From positions 434,001-498,000 of the forward strand of contig QEYB01000448.1 of NCBI GenBank assembly GCA_017562135.1: a DNA stretch of 64,000 nucleotides, in the 5' to 3' direction. This DNA is from Dipylidium caninum (taxonomy: Eukaryota > Platyhelminthes > Cestoda > Cyclophyllidea > Dipylidiidae). This document shows positions 24,201 to 36,673 of the stretch, piece after piece. Position numbers and translations under genes: made by a program. Numbering within the stretch: the stretch's first letter is position 1; every line of letters begins with the position of its first letter. The notes under the pieces were generated by a model. The model was not told the DNA's origin, made no database searches, and saw only the letters and a list, made by a program, of their open reading frames with translations.

Positions 24201-27200
24201 GTAGGTGGCCGCCTCGAATCTCGGGTCGTGGTCGTTGGCGTCGAGCACCTAAATCAGCAGCGAGTCCACTTCAGGGGCGCACAAAACCCAACATTAATAC
24301 CTTGGAGTTGCCAACAGAAAGCGCGTCTTTAAGATGTGGTAAGAAAAAAAGGCACTTCGACACCAATTTACTACGTGCATTTCCGGTTAATAAACCATGT
24401 AAAGGCATGTAAAGTTTTGCTAGCAGCTCAATGAAGACGGTTTCTCGTGACCCCTTCCTTTACTCAATACCAAATTTAGGCTCCTTATCGCCTTTAAGGA
24501 TTTCTTTCACCTGAGAATAATTTACAATTTCAAACGGCTCAGTCGAGAAGTGCAGATTTCGTTTACTCAACGACAAGTTTATAAACGTTATCTCCTCTGT
24601 TAAATTAATTATTCCAAAGGTTTCTTGCACTCCTTTGAGAGTATTTACATCGGGACATAATTGGTTAATGATAATGGAAGCTGGAATAAAACCCTCCGAG
24701 GAGATTTGACCGTTCGGTCCGCTTAAACAGGATGCATAAATGAGGAAAGTGGGGAAGTGAGCTTAGTATAACTGGCCAGGTTGGCTGCACCAAATGGAAG
24801 GACGGTTTTGATACCGTTAAGCGAGATACAGTGACATCTCAGTCTGGATCGTCACCCTTAATTTGGCCGAAATAAGCGTAGTATTTGCGGTTGAAGTACG
24901 CATTTACGGGCAGAAAGTAGGAGAAAGAAGGCGACGCAATGCGTAAAAGGCTTCAGAGATGGTGGCGGCAAAAGAGCCGTTGCTCGGACGAGAGCGAAAG
25001 CCAGGAGAGTTTCAATGGAATTGAGTTAACCTCAGCAAATGCACACATGAATCGGGCTGTAATGGGAGAGTCGAACCAAAATATACCCTTTTTCCACTTT
25101 AAATGGAAGGATATTGTAAACAAAAAATGTTCATAAAACCCATCCATTCCACAGAATGAAAGACGAGTAAATTAGTCAGTGAATGAATGCCTCTTTGTTG
25201 GTCTCGGATAAGCTGAAAACGAGCAGACTCCCAGCAAAGCCTTCACAAACTAAATGTGAATGGGGAAGGCGGAGTGTTGATGGGAAATATTGCCACTAAA
25301 AGCAGTCGACTACAACGAGCAGTAAGAAGATTGGACGTGTGGACGAAGAGGCATAGCACGGACAGCGTTTAACACCCGAGAAGGAGCCTGCGACCAGGGG
25401 AAGCATTGTGATTGCAAAGCTTAGAAGCACGATTCACTCGCCGGAGACACGTTGTGCATCCAAGCAGGAAGAAAAAAAGTCGGTCTTACGATAGCCAAAG
25501 AACAACTCTCTGCATTGTTGGAGGGGACATGACAACAACAAAAAAAACCGGGGGAAAACGGAATGAGACTGTTGAAAATAGTTTTTTTTATAGAAAGGAT
25601 TATAACAATACCTGGTTAAATAGCATTACATTCAGTCGTTTTTTGACAGAGAACGTTCAAAAAGCACAGAGAATGAGGAGAATCTCGGCAAAAATTGCGT
25701 ATTGCGACTGGTTAATTGAGAACATGAGGAAATAGGACAACCAAAGGGCAACTAAGGGAGGTGGAATACACCAATGCTATCATGTTTGTTAGTGGGGAAA
25801 TATTTTGCAGGCTTGAATGAAAAAAAGGGTATTAGACGAACCCGAATTTGAACGGAAAGCGTTCCAGTCAGCGGAGTCGGCGAGCCACCATCGATGGCCA
25901 GAACGCGAAACTCGAACAGGGGACGAGTCTCCCGATCCAACGGGGCGACAAGGAGCAGATCGAGGCCCATTATGGGCCCTTCCGCCTCGAAATGCGACAA
26001 CGAGTTGAGTCGCCGCTTCTGTGTCTCCAATTTGAAGTACCGCTCGGGGGAGGAGGCGGAGGAGGGAGAGGCGAAGTGTTGCCCGTTGCTGGGTTTCAGC
26101 ACGTAGCGCTGAACATTAAAGGGCGGGGAGTCCAAATCCGTTGCCAGAGGCAGCGCCAGTCGGTAGGTTCCCACTCGGGCCGCCTCGGAGATGTTGAGAA
26201 TCAGTAGGGGAGTTTGAGTGCTCGAGCTGCTCCCGTAGGTTTTCGGAGAGTCCACATACTGCGACGAGGCATGAGTGGGGATCTGCGAGAGGAGGTGGGA
26301 CGAAAGGGCAGTGATACTTCCGCAGATAGGCGCACAAAGACATCATAAATCACTAATAGTCACCGCAGTGTGAATAAGAAATGCACGGAGCTTATCACTC
26401 GCGCCTAATCTCCGCCCTCACTTAATTGAAGTTTAGCGTGACCTCCACCAGTAATTTCCTGAATGTCCCCAGAAGCTCTGAAAATAACTTTCAAGGTGAT
26501 GCGGCGAGGCGGTAGGCGTCCGACTTCACTTTTTAAAAGGCCTTTTCGTGAAGCAGACTTTTTAACGTCTACGAAATCAATCTACAGCACCCAAAGCCCC
26601 ATTTCGGTGCGGAAATAGGGGGAAGAAGGACTTGGAATAAAAGTCGTGTTAGTCCGTTGATTGTACACTTGAACGGTATGCCGGCTAAAAATCTTGGTGT
26701 TAAGAAGTTTAGGCTTTTATAAACTGACTGCAGCAGCGCTGAGATTTTGGACGCCTTCAAACGGAGTTAATAATTGGGGTGAACACTCTCGCCCCAGGAA
26801 AGCACACGCCTAATTACAATTTTATCAGCATAAAAAGAAATTGAGAAACATGGGCTTGGTTTTTTGCGGTCTCGTGGAAAAAAAGGGCGATTCAACTTTT
26901 CAGTCCCCGAGAGGAGAAAGGACTTTTGCTCGCGGTTGGGCAAGTAGCCTCGTCTTTGAAATTTTGGACATCACATAGCACGGAAAAGCGCCGAGGAGGG
27001 GGGGGGGGGGCACGGGACCGCGCAAACTGCCTTAACTGCTACCGAAGTTTTTCCAGAGGACGGCGGGAAGCTCATGCAAAAAAGGGGAAGCGTCTACTTC
27101 CGTGGTATTTGGCCGATTTAGCGATTCAATCAGTCCTCGAACATGTTGCCATTGGCAGGCCGAGGTTTATCCCACATTAGAAAGAAAAAAGAATGCTTGT

Positions 27201-30200
27201 GCGTGTGAAAGCGTTAACGGACAGAGCATCGCAGAAGAGCTTTTGACAGGTTTGATGTGGCCGGGCGGCGAACGCGATCGCATCCGAAACGCCCGAGGAG
27301 GGGACAGGAGAGGCTGCAGCCCATGGGCGTGACGAAGAGAGAGGGAGAGAGTGAACGAGAGGAGAAAGGCGAGGGTGAGGAGCATCACGACTATAACTGG
27401 AACGAGTGGCAGAAAACACCGCATGTTCTGATTTTATCGCCTGACAGCCTCACGAACATCTAGTTCTGCCCCCGATTTCCCTCGCTTTGCCTCAGATAAC
27501 AACCGACACACACACACACACTCGCGCGCCATCAGGACTCCATGCGCAGCGTGGAAAGGAGTTGAGGCAGCGGCTTTTGTGAATGTTTGCAACGATTCCT
27601 GCTCCGCCAGCCAGCCCGTCCGCCCGCTCGCCCACCCGTCCGCTCCCACTGCACTTCCACCCTCGCGCCATTTACCTCCGCGGTGCAGCGACTGGCAGGC
27701 GCTGGTGGGAACGCGGGTATTCGAAAAAACTACTCTAATTCGAGTTTATCCGTTTTGCCTCACATTTTACGCCCTTCACTGCGCTCTGAGGTGGTGAACG
27801 CGGCGAGGTGGAAGACGACTGCGGCCGCCAGGGGGACACCGCTGCCTGACCCGCCACCGTCAGCTACAATTTGCACTTCGGAATGGACAATCTCCGTTCA
27901 TCAGTTGCGCTTTTAATTGTCCCACCAGAGGATGTCCGCGCTCATTATTGCGGCTCGACTCCGCCTTCATCAACGCTTGGGAGGGAGGTGAAACAAGCCC
28001 TGCGGTTTTCCATAACGGGGCCCTAGCGTCGCGCCGCCTCGCCCCAAAACTATACAGACGTGAATCGCCTTTTCTTCCTCACAGATTCTCTCCCAGTCAA
28101 CAACATGCATTTGTACGACCGGAGACATGCTGGAACGAGGTTAACTGGGAACAACCACCCGAAGTAGATGTGGTTTTAACCAACAAGTGTCGGATCAGAT
28201 GTCTGTGGGGCATTCACTGAATGTTTTGTCTAGGAAGTACAAGGTAAAACATACCGAAAAAACCCCGATTTGCGAGATTTAATCATAAAGTGGATATCCT
28301 GGGTAAAATCGCACGCAACCGGAAAGAGGCCGGGTTTTTAGACTGACGAAGGGACACACCTGCGAGCGTCACAACTTTTTAATCAGTGCGAGGAGATTCG
28401 GTAGCGGAGGAGAAAGGAGGTGGATTAATGGAATCAACATTCAAAAGCTACCGAGTGGGGATGGGAAAGCGGGGCGGGCCGGGGCGGAGCGCGGGGAGGA
28501 GGACGGTGGGGAAATCACCTCCCATACTCGTGCCCTTCCCATAAATCCCCGGTGCCTTTTAAACTCACTCCACCGCAGCATCCAACGCAAAACACACACA
28601 CACACAGGCATCCGCCCATTAGAGACAGCAGAACACCCGGAATTGAGAAGACGGGGAGAAATTAGCGGTTGAAAATTCACGCCCCTTGAGGCGGTGTGCG
28701 TGGGTGTGGACGCATGAGTCCACCTCGAGGTTAAAAGGAAGCTTTTAGGGAGAACCGTGGACTCAAATTGTTCGCGCAAACAGACTCTCTGGGGAGAGAC
28801 GTTAAGGCTACCCTGGGAGGGGAATGAACCGCAGCAGAACGCCTCGGCAACACAAAACGCCCCTTTGATCGTCCCTCCGGCACGTGTGCGCCAGATGAAC
28901 ACGTTTGTTAAGTTGAGATGATTTGCTGGTAGCCGGGAGGAAGGCGAATAACACAATTGTGGATTGTTAAGAGGCGAATCGAGTCCAGGAGAAGTTTGAC
29001 AACAACCGTGGCGTTGGGAGGCGGCACGGAATTGGGTAAAGGTGGCAATTTGGGGGGCTTTTAGGAAGTTAAATTGACTTTGTAACCTCCGGTGACATTT
29101 GTTTGTCAAATTCCGAGTTATAATCTTCTGTGTACAGAAGAGGAAAAACGATTTGGTGTTTCGGCGGGAAATTACAATGGAAGAGGAAGAAGCTTCCAGG
29201 TGTTTGGTTGGTTGGTTGGTTGGTTCAACGGCGCGGTTATTCACTGGAGTAGCTAAACGTCCATGCATGGCAGTCCTGATCCCACGCAAATACCCTCAAT
29301 AATATTAAATTCAACAAGGAAAATTTGAAGGCGGTTCATCCATCAAGTGCGAAATCCCCCTCCAAAACCTTACTTCAAACGCACTTAGTACAGGAGCATG
29401 ACTTCTTATCCTCCTTTTTCCGTATTTCTAATATGTTTTCACGCAAAGAGCAAGAAAGTTCAAGTTTGTCCGATTTTCCCCTTAAAAGGTGCTCTAAATG
29501 AGAAAAAATGGAGGGCAGAAGAAGCAGTCGTGGCCTCTGTTGTGAAGGCAGTGCAGGTGTTTGTCCGCACCTTCCCGTGAGTCACAACGGACGGTGAAAA
29601 CAACGGGAGACAAGAAGATGACATCGGCGAGATTGGAGGCGCCCATGAAAAGGCGTTTCATTCTCAGCGTCAGTGCAGTGAAGGTGGAAATTCCAAAGGC
29701 TGACGTTAAGTCGAGCCAAGAAGGAGTAAGGAATACGCACTTCGTAGAGTAACCATCGAGGTGAATGGGGTCGTCAACTGCTCCCGCCTCTTCCCCCCCT
29801 GCCCTTGACGTTGGATATTAGAAGGGTGAAAAAATAGGGCGTTTCCGGTGCGAGAGATTCAGAGCCAGTCTGCTTCAAAAACACAGACACCGAAATGACC
29901 GGAGGTGGAAGAATATCCGCGTTATTCGGCTAACGAAGGGAATAAAAGCCAAAAGCAATAGAAATCTGAACCGGGCTTTTAAGGGCGTGCCATGGACCCT
30001 TTGGTGGCAGTAAAGACAGCCAAGGGGAGGCCAAAAGAATTCTGCGAATGGTCTTTTCAGGAAGAAGAGCTCGCACCCCCGGACAAATGCACCGCGGGGT
30101 TTTAAAGCCCACCCAAATATGAAATATATAATTTTAGGGTGCTTGAGAAAATACCGAACAAATGTCGACTGTGCCGTCGAAGGATGTAAAGCCGCCTCGC

Positions 30201-31395
30201 CGGATTTAAATGCCCCCGAATTACATTGTCGAAGGCGACTGCAAGTGTCTTTTGGCATTAGGAGGAGATTCCTCCCTCGCGCATTCGATGGAGAGAAGAG
30301 TAAGTTAGAATTGCCTCAAAGGGAGCCTACTTTAGCATTTCAAGGAGAGTAAAATGTGGAGGCGCGAAGGCGAACGCATTGTGGCCGGAGAAATGCTGAG
30401 ATCTGCCCAACCACTTAGGGAGATAGTAAAAGAAAAAAGTCCAGCCAAAAGTATCGCCCAATTCAGGGAGGGAATAAAAATAAAATGGCTTCAGAGAGAG
30501 TGCATATTCACGCCTCCATTAGACGTGTGCTTTACCAGCAACCACGTAAAAATGGGTGCGTTTCGAGTGAAAGCTCGAAACGAGTGCTGCCTGAAATAAA
30601 AGTCAAAAGAAAGCAGGCATGAGAATGAAGTAAGATTTAATCATGACCGTTCCCATGCATCGTGCGACGGCCACTCGTAACAATACGAGGGTAAACACTC
30701 TAAATAAACTCTCCGCACAGATTGGCCTTAATCGGTGGAGTTTGCCGTGGCGACCACCCATGGCCACAGAAAGGAGGGATGAGTCTTGGAAATGGCTCCT
30801 CAAACCGCCAAATTCATTGCTATACAGTTGAGGTTAAAAATAAAAAAAAAGACAGGGAGGCAAGAATTTGAGGAGAACCTACGAGGAAGACCGGAGGATT
30901 GTCATTTTCGTCCTTGATCTCGATAAAGACTTTTCTCGTGGTGGGAACGGAGTCGCGTCTGTGGCTGGCGGTGACGGCAACGTTGAGGAGGAGAGAGCAC
31001 ACGGTGCCCAACTCCCCGTTGTCCGAGGGCCGAAGTGAACTCAGAACGGAGTTCTGTCTGTTTTGGACACAACAAAGGCCCGAGTCGGCGCACAACCTGT
31101 CCCGGTCAATTGGCCGTCGAGTCTCCAATCTGCCAGTGTGTTCATCCACACGGAAGTAACTACTGACGGGGCTTTTCAGTAGCACGTAGGTCATGGTGCC
31201 ATCGGAGCCGGCTGAGGTCATACTCATCGCGTCGCCAAGGACGTTTTCTGCCACAATCTCATCCTTTGGCGTGTCATCGCCCAGAATAATTGTTTGCTGG
31301 GCGGTCACTATGGACGCAACGAATAAGAGGAGCGGATAGGTCAGAAGGGCTAGTCGTTTTTCCCGTGGAAGAGGGCCATTTGATGAGGAAAGAGG
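18280..31395 (-). CDS. Protocadherin with seven cadherin repeats
   Basis: Calcium-dependent adhesion receptor of the plasma membrane. Exons, 5' to 3': 31395-30883, 26282-25842, 24248-23763, 23472-23002, 22933-22727, 22658-22413, 21841-20330, 20250-20145, 19906-19713, 18738-18280. All phases close and give about 1544 residues; the initiator Met is in an unidentified upstream exon. A signal peptide (core LALLTYPLLLFVASIVTA) precedes EC1. Calcium-site motifs in order are DENDNPPVF, DANDHDPRF, NLNDEKPQI, DQNDCVPEI, DENDNAPKF and DVNDNAPEI; the seventh repeat ends in DRSPPQF. The transmembrane helix (VMAVIISLMIAGLIVLIGL...) lies near residue 1155-1178. The tail of about 365 residues holds an Asp/Glu-rich run, five Gln in a row and the C-terminus ASYV, a class I PDZ ligand. 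Seven repeats fit the delta-1 protocadherin type, but orthology is not claimed. Confidence 0.93.
26283..30882 (-). other. 4.6-kb protocadherin intron between EC1 and EC2 exons
   Basis: The largest intron of the gene, bounded by a gtaggt donor at 30882 and a tctcgcag acceptor before 26282. It contains a 12-G run near 26999-27010, (CA)n at 27505-27521 and 28591-28607, and a (TTGG)n tract at 29203-29225. The open frames in it (such as 28441-29289 minus) lack family motifs and splice context. Confidence 0.7.
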
Positions 31396-33457
31396 CTAAA
31401 AGATCCAATGCAAGAATTCCGTCAAAAAAAGTCTGATAACATAGCAAAATCGCCAATTCAAATGAAAATTTTGCTCCTAACAATATGAAAGGACATTGCA
31501 GAACTCCCTTCCCAAATGAGACGCGTCAAGACGAGATTCCATTCTTGCAAGAAAGTTAGCCTGGGAAGCGAAAAGCCTGTAACACTTTTCCCAGAAGACT
31601 CAGACCAATCAAATTACCAAGGTGGAGGGATTTAGGCAGACCGGTGCTTTAAATGGACATGGAGAAAAACTGATCCTCCAAAAGCAGGATTGGGAGCAAA
31701 AAAGTTACCTGTACCAACTTTTGTATGCATTACCCATGGGAATTCTTGAACACATCGTTTGCGGAACTTTTATACATGTGATACACAAATGGGTCGCATT
31801 AAGGTAAAAGGATTTATATCAGGGACATACTGGAGGGGATGAGGATAATTGACGTTCAAAGAAAATACCTGCCTCCTCCTCCTCCTCCTCCTCGTGAGTG
31901 AGTGAGGCAAATGCACAAGTTGGGCAGCTTCGCAGACTCATAAACGCACCCAAACAAGGACATCAAGTTGGTCATAGTGGCCATCGGAGAGAGGGCTCAC
32001 TTCCTGGGTGGAGGAGGCCACTTTATAGTTGTTATTGTTGTAGTCGTTAGACAGGACGTGGAGTTAAAATGCAACCGTCATTGGCGTAGGCAGGGGAAAC
32101 GACACGACGCCACCTGCCAAATAAGCGTTTCTACCACTTTCATTCCCGAGAGCATTACTTATTAAGAGGCAGTGACTTGACTTCTTAATGGGATGACGAT
32201 TGGCGAGCGAGAGGCGGGCGGAGACATCCGCCGTGCCCCCACCACTTCCCCTTTCGCCTGCTCCTCCGCCTCCTCCCCGTTCTTCAACTAAAATCCACCT
32301 CCTGGCGCCAGTCAAGGCTTGCGTGTAGGAAAAACACGGGGAACGCAAGAGGCTAACCGTAGACCGCTGTTTAATCTGATTACGGTCTAATTCTGGCGCC
32401 GTTCTTCGGCTCAATGAATTAGTACACAATTATCACTAACTTGGTAGCCCTTCTAGTCCCGCAAATCGCGTACACCTCTCCTCACTTTGTCTGCCGCGAT
32501 TCACTTTTCTACTTCCCAGAGGCTACACACTCAGGGGAGAATAAGAGGGGATCGTTGACAGAGTCCGCTGTAGAAATCAGTTAGCTAACACAAACCCGAC
32601 AATGAGGGAGAATTTTCGACATCAGCAGATCCATAAGTTCCCTTTTTGGTTGCTAAGTAAGTCAGCAGAGGCCAGATTTTTCGCCATTTTTCTCCATTTT
32701 TCAAACTGAAGAATCACAAACCGAAGCTCTTCTCCATTCACTCCACGAGGACGAGTGTCAAAAATTTCAACTGGGACTTTAACGATGTTATTGTCAGGCT
32801 TGTAGTTTGATCTTAAGGGGACAATTGTACCTGGGAGCGGAAAGTGTTTCCCCATTTCTGTGATAAATTACCCCGAGTGAAGTGCAGAATTTTGATGAAA
32901 ATGGCAACTTGTAAGCTAGCGAGTTCCACAATTCGCCCAACTGGCCCATCTCAAGGTGGGAATCAATGCGCAGCGGTGTTACCTCGGTGCCTTCCTGCGC
33001 TGCAATCCTCACAATGACATCGCGATCATCCTAATTAAGGCTTTAGAAAGAAGTTTTCCCTGCTCTGAGAGTCCTGACGAGGCGAACTCCTCAGGGTACC
33101 GGACTAGTTGAGTAGATTTTCGAAGTACTGACGGAGACCCATCATTTTCTTGGAATGTGCAGTACGCAGGAGAGATTTGGGGACGAGAACTGGTCAGAGT
33201 TGGAGTTGTGGTGTCATCAATGTCAAAGCAGAGTCGGCGATTTTTTTTTGCTGAGGCGCGTGCACGTATATGCACAAGCACCTAAGAAAAACGCTGCCTC
33301 TGAGCAACAGACGCGGTGACAACGGCGACTCACTCACTCGCTGCCCAAATGCAGCTTTTTCCTCCCCACACCACCTCCACAAATGGCCGACCAGCGTGGA
33401 GGTTTTTGTCTCCTCTCTGCACAAAGAAAAGAAATCCTGCCTCAACTCTCCACATGC

Positions 33458-33483
33458 CTCTCTCTCTCTCTCTCTCTCCCCCC
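33458..33483. repeat. (CT)n microsatellite followed by a C run
   Basis: About eleven CT units passing into a run of C and then CGCGCGCC; this makes spurious Ser-Leu and Arg-Glu frames on the two strands. Confidence 0.85.
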
Positions 33484-34358
33484 CGCGCGCCCAGGCCGCC
33501 CCCGCTCTCCATCCTCTCGCCCGAAACACCGTAATTTTGTGCCAGGGGATTTTGCAATTTAGGCGACACAAAAACCCTCACGTTTCCACTTCCCTTCCAG
33601 GGATGACTCTACGACGTCTCTTTATAAACTCGCTACTTTGACAGCTCATTTACACAGTCGCTGATAGCCACTCCAAATGGCAAAGGGGTAGAAAATTGAA
33701 GGAATATTTGTGGGGAGCTAAAAATCCCTCAAAACACGCCAAAATATTTTACTTTCCGAAGGAGAAGCATCAGAATCTAATGCTCTTGCAAGGATCGCTC
33801 GAAGGAGTTCAAATAAACAAACGTGTAAAAAGTGCCTTGAAGGCAGTTTCAAGGTGGGGATTGGAGCCTCGTCCACAATCACGCGCTCTCCCGAGCCCCG
33901 AGAAATGTAATATTTTAAGTAAATGGAGTTGAACAGAGGGGCAACTTCATTGTCCACTAAACCATTGTAAGTGAGTTGTTCCTCCAAACGAGGTGAACTT
34001 CGCAGTTATTTCCGCTATGATTTATTTTGATGGTGAAACACGAGGTGATAAATTAACAAGTACACAGTCGCCCACTTGAGTGGATATTCGCTGGGGCAAA
34101 ACTCACAAGGCATCAGCCAAATTCGCCTCGTTATTTTCCTTGTTCAGGTCGTAAGTAACCGAGGTGGAGCCACTTCTGTTCACAAACGGGTGGGTGGGGG
34201 GGGGAGGGATCAGAGAGAAAGAGAGAACGACAACAAAGGCTTATTTCACACCCAAGAAGGTGCGAGGTAAAACAGACGGAAAATGACCTTTCGTGCCAAT
34301 TAGCTTGTTTTCTGAAGAGAAGAAAAAAAATTAACAACTCCCTTGTTTGGCGTGCGGG

Positions 34359-34379
34359 GCGTGACAAGGCTTGTCACGC
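34359..34379. repeat. 21-nt palindrome with TGACA/TGTCA half-sites
   Basis: GCGTGACAAG and its exact reverse complement CTTGTCACGC flank a single central base. TGACA is the core recognised by TALE homeodomain factors (MEIS/TGIF class), so an inverted binding site is possible. It lies about 3 kb upstream of the protocadherin signal-peptide exon. Confidence 0.6.
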
Positions 34380-36087
34380 AAATTCTGGGGAAATTCGGCC
34401 TTCTCTCCCCTCCCCGTCGTACATGCGAGAGGAAGTCTTGAAATCAATCAACACCGGAGTGTGTGTGTGTGTGTGTGGAGGCCTCGTATGGGTACTTATT
34501 CGTCTCGATGACACACTAAGAATGGGTTTTGTGTGGCAAAGGGGAAGGAGGAGAGCCGGCAGCGACTGTCGACACCAAAATCGTCAGGCGGTTGTTAGTT
34601 GGAGGTGATTTAGAGCCTGCGAGGGTGAGGCTGTTCGCGTTCACGCCATTGGTGACAGTGAGGGTGAGCAGAGAGGCCCTGGAGTACCTTCTCCTCCCAC
34701 CCGCCTCCGGTCCCCGAGCTCAGCTCTCGCAACTGAGAGGGCAAACGCCCCAACCCAGTCCATGAATTAAGCATTAACAATCAGGAAAAGGTGTCAGTGG
34801 ACGCAGAATACTCTTTCCTCTGCTAATGACTGGGCAACGCAAATTACTCCGCTTAGGGAATAACAATGAAGTGGTTCATGCTGCGTATGATTTTCTGGTC
34901 GTATGGAATAGGGGATTTGAGCCCCATTGAGGAAAAGGCCTCGGGAGTTGGAGAAGGCGGCAAAGTGGGCGATGATGATTCAGTACTCAAACGCATAAAG
35001 TGGGGAGAGATGAGACACTTTTAGCGGAGATTCCCACATGTGGACTCGTGAATGAGGGGGAACAGGAAGGTGAGTCACAATGCAATTACAAACTTCCCGC
35101 CCCCGGACGGCCTCTGCGGTGATCGGATAAGGTTAAATAATCGTCTGGGCAGAGAAATGGTGGAAGAGATTAGCATCCATCCGATGCCAGAGGGGAGAGG
35201 AGGGTTGTGCGCCGGTCGCAAAGTGGGTATCACCGGGTTGGTTGGCGGGGTAGAAGAGGAAATTTAGACAAATTTAAACAGTACGTGACAAATTGGGACA
35301 ATAAAGTGGCCCAAGTGCACTACGAAGCGCTCTGTCCGGTCGGGAGGGGCATCGTGTTTCGGACAAGGTGGTCTTCACACCGGTGTTGGGTATTAAAGGC
35401 AATTACGTGGACTGGGGCGAAGTTGAATGAAAGTGATTTCAACATTTGAAATTTAAATTATGAAAACTCGACACACGATCTAACTGGATGCACGAAAACG
35501 CAAAAACCGGGCGTAAACGTCCTAACTGCCATTTTTCGTGCTTTTGCGAGCCTTCCTTCCTATTTTCGCTTTTAAGATTGAAACGCCTTCTTTTTTCCCC
35601 AGTGTAGATGTAGAAAAACCCCATGAACTAGTGCCACCTACCACACGCACGCTAACGGCCGAAGTAGGAACATTGGGAGGATGGAAGGAAGGAAGGAAGG
35701 GAGGAGAAGGAGGCAAAGATGGCGGGGAGGGGAGGGGGGGAAAGGGAAGGCGACAAAGCCCGAGACTATCAGTTGGACTTGGGGAGAAATGATGTATGCC
35801 GTGGTATACCACCTCTTCAAGCCATTAATTCCTAAACTATTAGGCTAATTTTCAATTGTGCGCGTGAGAAAGAGGCAAAACACATTGGTAGAAAGCCAAT
35901 TGAGCCAACTACCCTGGTCGGCTGACTGTAGTGAACAGTGTAAGGTACGGTAGTGAATAACGTACCGCCTGCCGAGGTGAAGGTTGAAGATTACTGAAAT
36001 ATCGGGGGAATAATCCAAGAAAGGGAGACAGAGAGAAAGAGCGCAGCTCCTCCGTCCGTCACAGGGTCTGCTCAATGAATGGCACTC

Positions 36088-36170
36088 GCACAGCACACAC
36101 ACGCACACACTTACGCACGCGCGAGCGCGTGCGCACCACGCACGGACGCACGCACGGGCGCACACAGACG
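36088..36170. repeat. Alternating purine-pyrimidine CA/CG-rich tract
   Basis: CACACACG and GCGCACGC-type steps run almost uninterrupted for about 80 bases, with a CpG-rich core (cgcgcgagcgcgtgcgc). This is low-complexity, left-handed-DNA-prone sequence; the frames through it are artefacts. Confidence 0.8.
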
Positions 36171-36291
36171 GGCAGAAGACGCAGGGGCGCATGCACGCAC
36201 AAACACGTAGGCGCACGCACACCTTCAAATATGCACGTAGACAGGCAGAGGAGCGGCCACGCACTAATACATTAAATTGGACCCATACAGG

Positions 36292-36322
36292 AACACACAC
36301 ACACACACCCACACACACACAC
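36292..36322. repeat. (CA)n microsatellite
   Basis: Dinucleotide repeat with one CCC interruption, close to the longer alternating tract at 36088-36170. Confidence 0.85.
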
Positions 36323-36484
36323 GACCTTGAAAGTGTACACGCAGTACTCTCGGCAAGGGGAGGGCGAAAGGCCGGGCGGGCGGGTCTGGGGGGCGCCTCC
36401 CGGGTGCAGCCTTGTGGTGGGGTGATGAGGACGAACCAGAGTGGACGGGTTGCAGTCGTGAGTGACTCAGAGCGGTGGCGGAGG

Positions 36485-36506
36485 CGGTGGTGGTGGTGGT
36501 GGTGGT
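36485..36506. repeat. (GGT)n microsatellite
   Basis: About seven GGT units. On the minus strand it creates a spurious run of Thr codons. Confidence 0.85.
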
Positions 36507-36673
36507 GCGTCGTACGGGTTCCTCCCTGCCTGCCTGCTGAATGCGTGAGTCGAGGTTAGTCTCAAATCGGTACCAATGGACAGGCGTCGTTTTTGAGGCC
36601 CATTCACTACACCTCGCAACTTCCATAGCGCACGCCATGCGCGGTCGGTGGTGGAAGGCCACCAGGATCGAGG

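Larger units (their letters stand above)
31396..36087. other. GC-richer non-coding stretch upstream of the protocadherin
   Basis: Probably the first intron and 5' region of the protocadherin. Simple repeats: (CCT)n at 31870-31893, (CT)n followed by C-run at 33458-33483, (GT)n at 34459-34477, (GGAA)n at 35683-35700. A 21-nt palindrome sits at 34359-34379. An unassigned open block on the minus strand lies at 32622-33281. No exon with an initiator Met for the signal peptide was identified. Confidence 0.5.

Noticed and set aside
28441..29289. 282-codon minus-strand ORF
   Set aside because: Inside the EC1-EC2 intron of the protocadherin. It includes a (CA)n repeat and has no motif, initiator context or splice signals.
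33270..33641. Overlapping ORFs on both strands with Ser-Leu or Arg-Glu repeats
   Set aside because: Produced by the (CT)n microsatellite at 33458-33483.
35845..36318. Cys/Val-rich 157-codon minus-strand ORF resembling a cysteine-rich protein
   Set aside because: It is the translation of the alternating CA/CG tract, not a disulfide-rich protein.
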